A stretch of DNA of 7,231 bases from an uncultured Methanobrevibacter sp. (GTDB lineage Archaea; Methanobacteriota; Methanobacteria; Methanobacteriales; Methanobacteriaceae): positions 1 through 7,231 of the forward strand of contig CAJOMK010000140.1 in assembly GCA_905235495.1 (NCBI GenBank), given 5' to 3'. Positions 5,338-7,231 of the stretch are shown here, in pieces. Every line of letters starts with the position of its first letter. The stretch's first letter is position 1. The position numbers and the translations under genes are program-made. The notes beneath the pieces are model-generated. The model ran no database searches. It had not been told where the DNA came from and saw nothing but the letters and a program-made list of their open reading frames with translations.

Positions 5338-6027
5338 ATGTTATTGTATTTTAGAGGATGCACAGCACATGAAAAATTGAATTCAATCAGTAAAGCTACT
5401 GAAAGGATTTTAAAAATAGCAAAAATAGATTATGAGACATTAGATGATGAACAATGCTGTGGATCTGTGCTCCTTAGAACTGGTTTTTTCGAAGATGCAG
5501 TTGAGCAGATGAATGGTAATTTGAAAGATTTAGAAGGAAAAACCATTCTCACTTCCTGTGCAGGTTGTTATAAGACTTTAAAGGAAGATTATAAAAAGTA
5601 TCTTGGTGTTGATTTAAAAGTAATTCATATTTCCCAGCTATTGGAGCAATTGATTAAGGAAAATAAAATCCCTCTTAAACATAAGGATGATTTAAAAGTT
5701 ACATACCACGATTCATGTCATTTAGGAAGACATGCTGGAGAATATGAGGCTCCTCGTAATGTAATAAATTCTATTTCTAATTTGGTTGAAATGGAAAACA
5801 ATAAGGAAAAGGCAAGATGTTGCGGTTCTGGTGGGGGAGTGAAATCCGCTTATGGTGACTTATCAAATTCAATTGCAGGATTAAGAATTGAAGAAGCTAA
5901 AGAAACTGATGCAAACTTATTGGTGACTGCATGTCCATTCTGCAAATTAAACTTAAGTCAAAATTCAGAAGATTTTGATGTTTTGGATTTGTCTGAATTT
6001 GTTTTAGCCTATCTTGACTCTGAATAG
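5338..6027 (+). CDS. Double CCG-domain iron-sulfur protein, LutA/HdrB-like
   Basis: This 229-aa protein has two cysteine-rich CCG domains (the DUF224 family shared by HdrB/HdrD, GlpC, GlcF and LutA). Domain 1 has Cys8, Cys40-Cys41 and Cys74-X2-Cys77. Domain 2 has Cys127, Cys161-Cys162 and Cys199-X2-Cys202. Both fit the CX31-38CCX33-34CXXC pattern closely (spacings 31/32 and 33/36). In HdrB these cysteines bind noncubane [4Fe-4S] clusters at the disulfide-reducing site. The TYHDSCHLGRH and CCGSGGG stretches are typical of LutA-like members. There is no ferredoxin domain and no membrane segment, so it is not a full HdrD. The start ATG 5338 fits the family N-terminus (LYFRGC); only a weak AAGG lies upstream. 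The stop overlaps the ribosome site of the next gene 11 bases before its ATG, so the two are translationally linked. The likely role is as an electron-transfer partner of the LUD protein. The substrate is unknown. Confidence 0.85.
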   Translation: MLLYFRGCTAHEKLNSISKATERILKIAKIDYETLDDEQCCGSVLLRTGFFEDAVEQMNGNLKDLEGKTILTSCAGCYKTLKEDYKKYLGVDLKVIHISQLLEQLIKENKIPLKHKDDLKVTYHDSCHLGRHAGEYEAPRNVINSISNLVEMENNKEKARCCGSGGGVKSAYGDLSNSIAGLRIEEAKETDANLLVTACPFCKLNLSQNSEDFDVLDLSEFVLAYLDSE

Positions 6028-6031
6028 GAGG
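6026..6031 (+). promoter_or_regulatory. Shine-Dalgarno AGGAGG before the LUD-domain gene
   Basis: AGGAGG begins inside the TAG stop of the upstream CCG gene and lies 7 bases before ATG 6039. It is a strong site that couples translation of the two genes. Confidence 0.75.
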
Positions 6032-6038
6032 AACTTAA

Positions 6039-7231
6039 ATGAAGGAAGAGGAAAAGGAAACAATGAGAAGAATCTTCAAGGGATTGAATGAAAGAATCGA
6101 ACCTCTTACCAAATCTCCTAAAATTCAGGCTCTTCAAAAAAGGGTTATTGATATTAGAAAGGATGCAATAGACAACAATGCAGAATTGATAGCCATCGCT
6201 CAAGAAAGCTTTAAGGAAAATGATATTGATTGCTTTATAGCACATGATGATGAGGAAGCAAGACAAATCTTATTGGACCTTATTAATGAGGAAATAATTG
6301 CAAGTAATCTCAATGAGGACGAAGTTTACATTGCCAAATCTAAATCCAATACCTTGCGTGAGATAGATACAAGTCAATTTTTAGAAAAAAATGGCATGAA
6401 AATCATTGAAACAGATTTAGGGGACCGTATTTTGCAATTAAAAAAAGTGGATAATGCTCCTGTTCATCCAACTGGCCCTGCATCTCATTTGAATGTTCAT
6501 AATATAACAAAAATCGTTAATGAATCAATGAATCTTAATTTGCATGAAGTTCCAAGGGAAATCATGGAAGCTATAAGGGCAGATGTCTTAAGTCTTTTAG
6601 ATAAATCTGTTATTGGCATCAGCGGTTCCAATTCCATTGCTGCTGAAGATGGTGCATTTTTAACAGTGCATAATGAAGGTAATATCAGTCTGGTCCAAAA
6701 TAAGAAACTTCATATAGTTGTTGCTGGAATCGATAAATTAGTGCCTTCTTTGGAGGATTCAGTTTCCGTTGCTAAATTGGAAACAGCATTTGCCATTGGA
6801 AAGCCATTGTCTTCCTATATCAATATTGTAGCAGGTCCATCCAAAACTGCAGACATTGAGAAAAAGCTTCTAAAGAATATGTATGGAGCTGAAAAAGTGG
6901 CAGTTATCCTGCTTGATAACGGTAGAAGCGAAGCTATCAAAGAGTGCTTGTGGTGTATTGGCTGTGGAAATTGTGTTGTAAACTGTCCTGTTTACAATGT
7001 AATAGGTAATGAATTTGGTTATCACAGTTATTTAGGTGGCAGAGGAGTTGCTATGAGCAAATATCTTAAGGATAATGAAACCAGTATAGATTCCGGTTTA
7101 TATATGTGTACATTATGTGGAATGTGCACTGAGAATTGCCCTGTTTTAACACCTACATATGAGATAATTGAAGACCTTAGGAATTCAACTCAAAAAGATG
7201 GGCTTTCAAAGGATGAGCATAAAAAAATAAG
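6039..7231 (+). CDS. LUD-domain ferredoxin-type protein, LutB-like (3' partial)
   Basis: 397 codons are visible and the frame is open at the right edge; LutB proteins run to roughly 470 aa, so perhaps 70 residues are missing. The N-terminus (1-60) is a charged helical region, TGPASHLNV occurs near 150, and the LUD domain shows ISGSNSIAAEDGAFLTVHNE (196-215), then GIDKLVPSLEDSV, VAGPSKTADIE (265-275) and VAVILLDNGRSEA (287-299). Two [4Fe-4S] motifs follow: C306-X2-C309-X2-C312-X3-C316-P and C357-X2-C360-X2-C363-X3-C367-P, with one extra cysteine at 303. In bacteria LutB, with LutA and LutC, oxidises L-lactate to pyruvate; there LutA is a CCG protein like the gene just upstream. Lactate oxidation is not an expected trait of a hydrogenotrophic methanogen, so the substrate here is open. 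A lutC-like gene may follow beyond the window. Family assignment is confident, pathway is not. Confidence 0.85.
   Translation, partial: MKEEEKETMRRIFKGLNERIEPLTKSPKIQALQKRVIDIRKDAIDNNAELIAIAQESFKENDIDCFIAHDDEEARQILLDLINEEIIASNLNEDEVYIAKSKSNTLREIDTSQFLEKNGMKIIETDLGDRILQLKKVDNAPVHPTGPASHLNVHNITKIVNESMNLNLHEVPREIMEAIRADVLSLLDKSVIGISGSNSIAAEDGAFLTVHNEGNISLVQNKKLHIVVAGIDKLVPSLEDSVSVAKLETAFAIGKPLSSYINIVAGPSKTADIEKKLLKNMYGAEKVAVILLDNGRSEAIKECLWCIGCGNCVVNCPVYNVIGNEFGYHSYLGGRGVAMSKYLKDNETSIDSGLYMCTLCGMCTENCPVLTPTYEIIEDLRNSTQKDGLSKDEHKKI

Noticed and set aside
6009..6266. 85-codon open frame on the - strand across the CCG/LUD gene junction
   Set aside because: It overlaps the start and ribosome site of the LUD gene, whose frame is well supported by motifs; no independent evidence.
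1..7231. CRISPR array, insertion sequence, tRNA or rRNA gene
   Set aside because: No regularly spaced repeats, transposase motifs, terminal inverted repeats or cloverleaf sequences were found on either strand.

Overview
The window is about 7.2 kb of very AT-rich DNA. The gene content points to a methanogenic archaeon of the Methanobacteriales, most likely Methanobrevibacter or a close relative. The evidence is an archaeal-type riboflavin synthase (RibC), an archaeal corrinoid-salvage enzyme (CbiZ), T-run terminators, TATA-like boxes and GGAGG/GGTGAT ribosome sites. The genus is an inference from content and base composition. All genes are on the + strand.

Layout. (1) 1-958: a 5'-truncated cbiZ, adenosylcobinamide amidohydrolase, with a long C-terminal extension. 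(2) 959-1158: an AT-rich gap with T-runs and a 19-base palindrome. (3) 1159-1984: cbiO, the ATPase of a cobalt ECF transporter, broken by a deletion inside the Walker A motif, a nonsense codon and two single-base frameshifts. (4) 1985-2178: a T-rich terminator and promoter gap. (5) 2179-3373: a TPR-like protein gene broken by one stop and one frameshift. (6) 3403-3589: a small single-membrane-segment protein with one frameshift. (7) 3691-4147: ribC with one 2-base frameshift. (8) 4179-5271: an intact family 2 glycosyltransferase and a DUF2304 membrane protein, almost certainly a functional pair. (9) 5338-7231: an intact two-gene operon, a double-CCG-domain protein followed by a LUD-domain plus 2x[4Fe-4S] protein. 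These resemble LutA and LutB, and the second gene runs off the 3' edge.

Themes. The left part concerns cobalt and corrinoid supply: CbiZ recycles corrinoids and CbiO would power cobalt import. The middle holds flavin synthesis and envelope glycan or lipid-linked sugar work. The right part is an iron-sulfur redox module related to lactate-oxidation complexes, whose substrate in a methanogen is not obvious.

The most striking property is that every gene between about 1150 and 3820 carries inactivating lesions, while the flanking genes are clean. The broken genes include ribC, for which loss is hard to accept. Adding back the inferred missing bases restores family-typical lengths in whole codons (CbiO 279 aa, RibC 152 aa). 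This looks either like a locally poor consensus sequence or like a real patch of decay; the sequence alone cannot decide. A second point is that two genes, cbiO and the DUF2304 gene, have no ATG, GTG or TTG where their N-termini must lie; both have ATT-ATT there instead.
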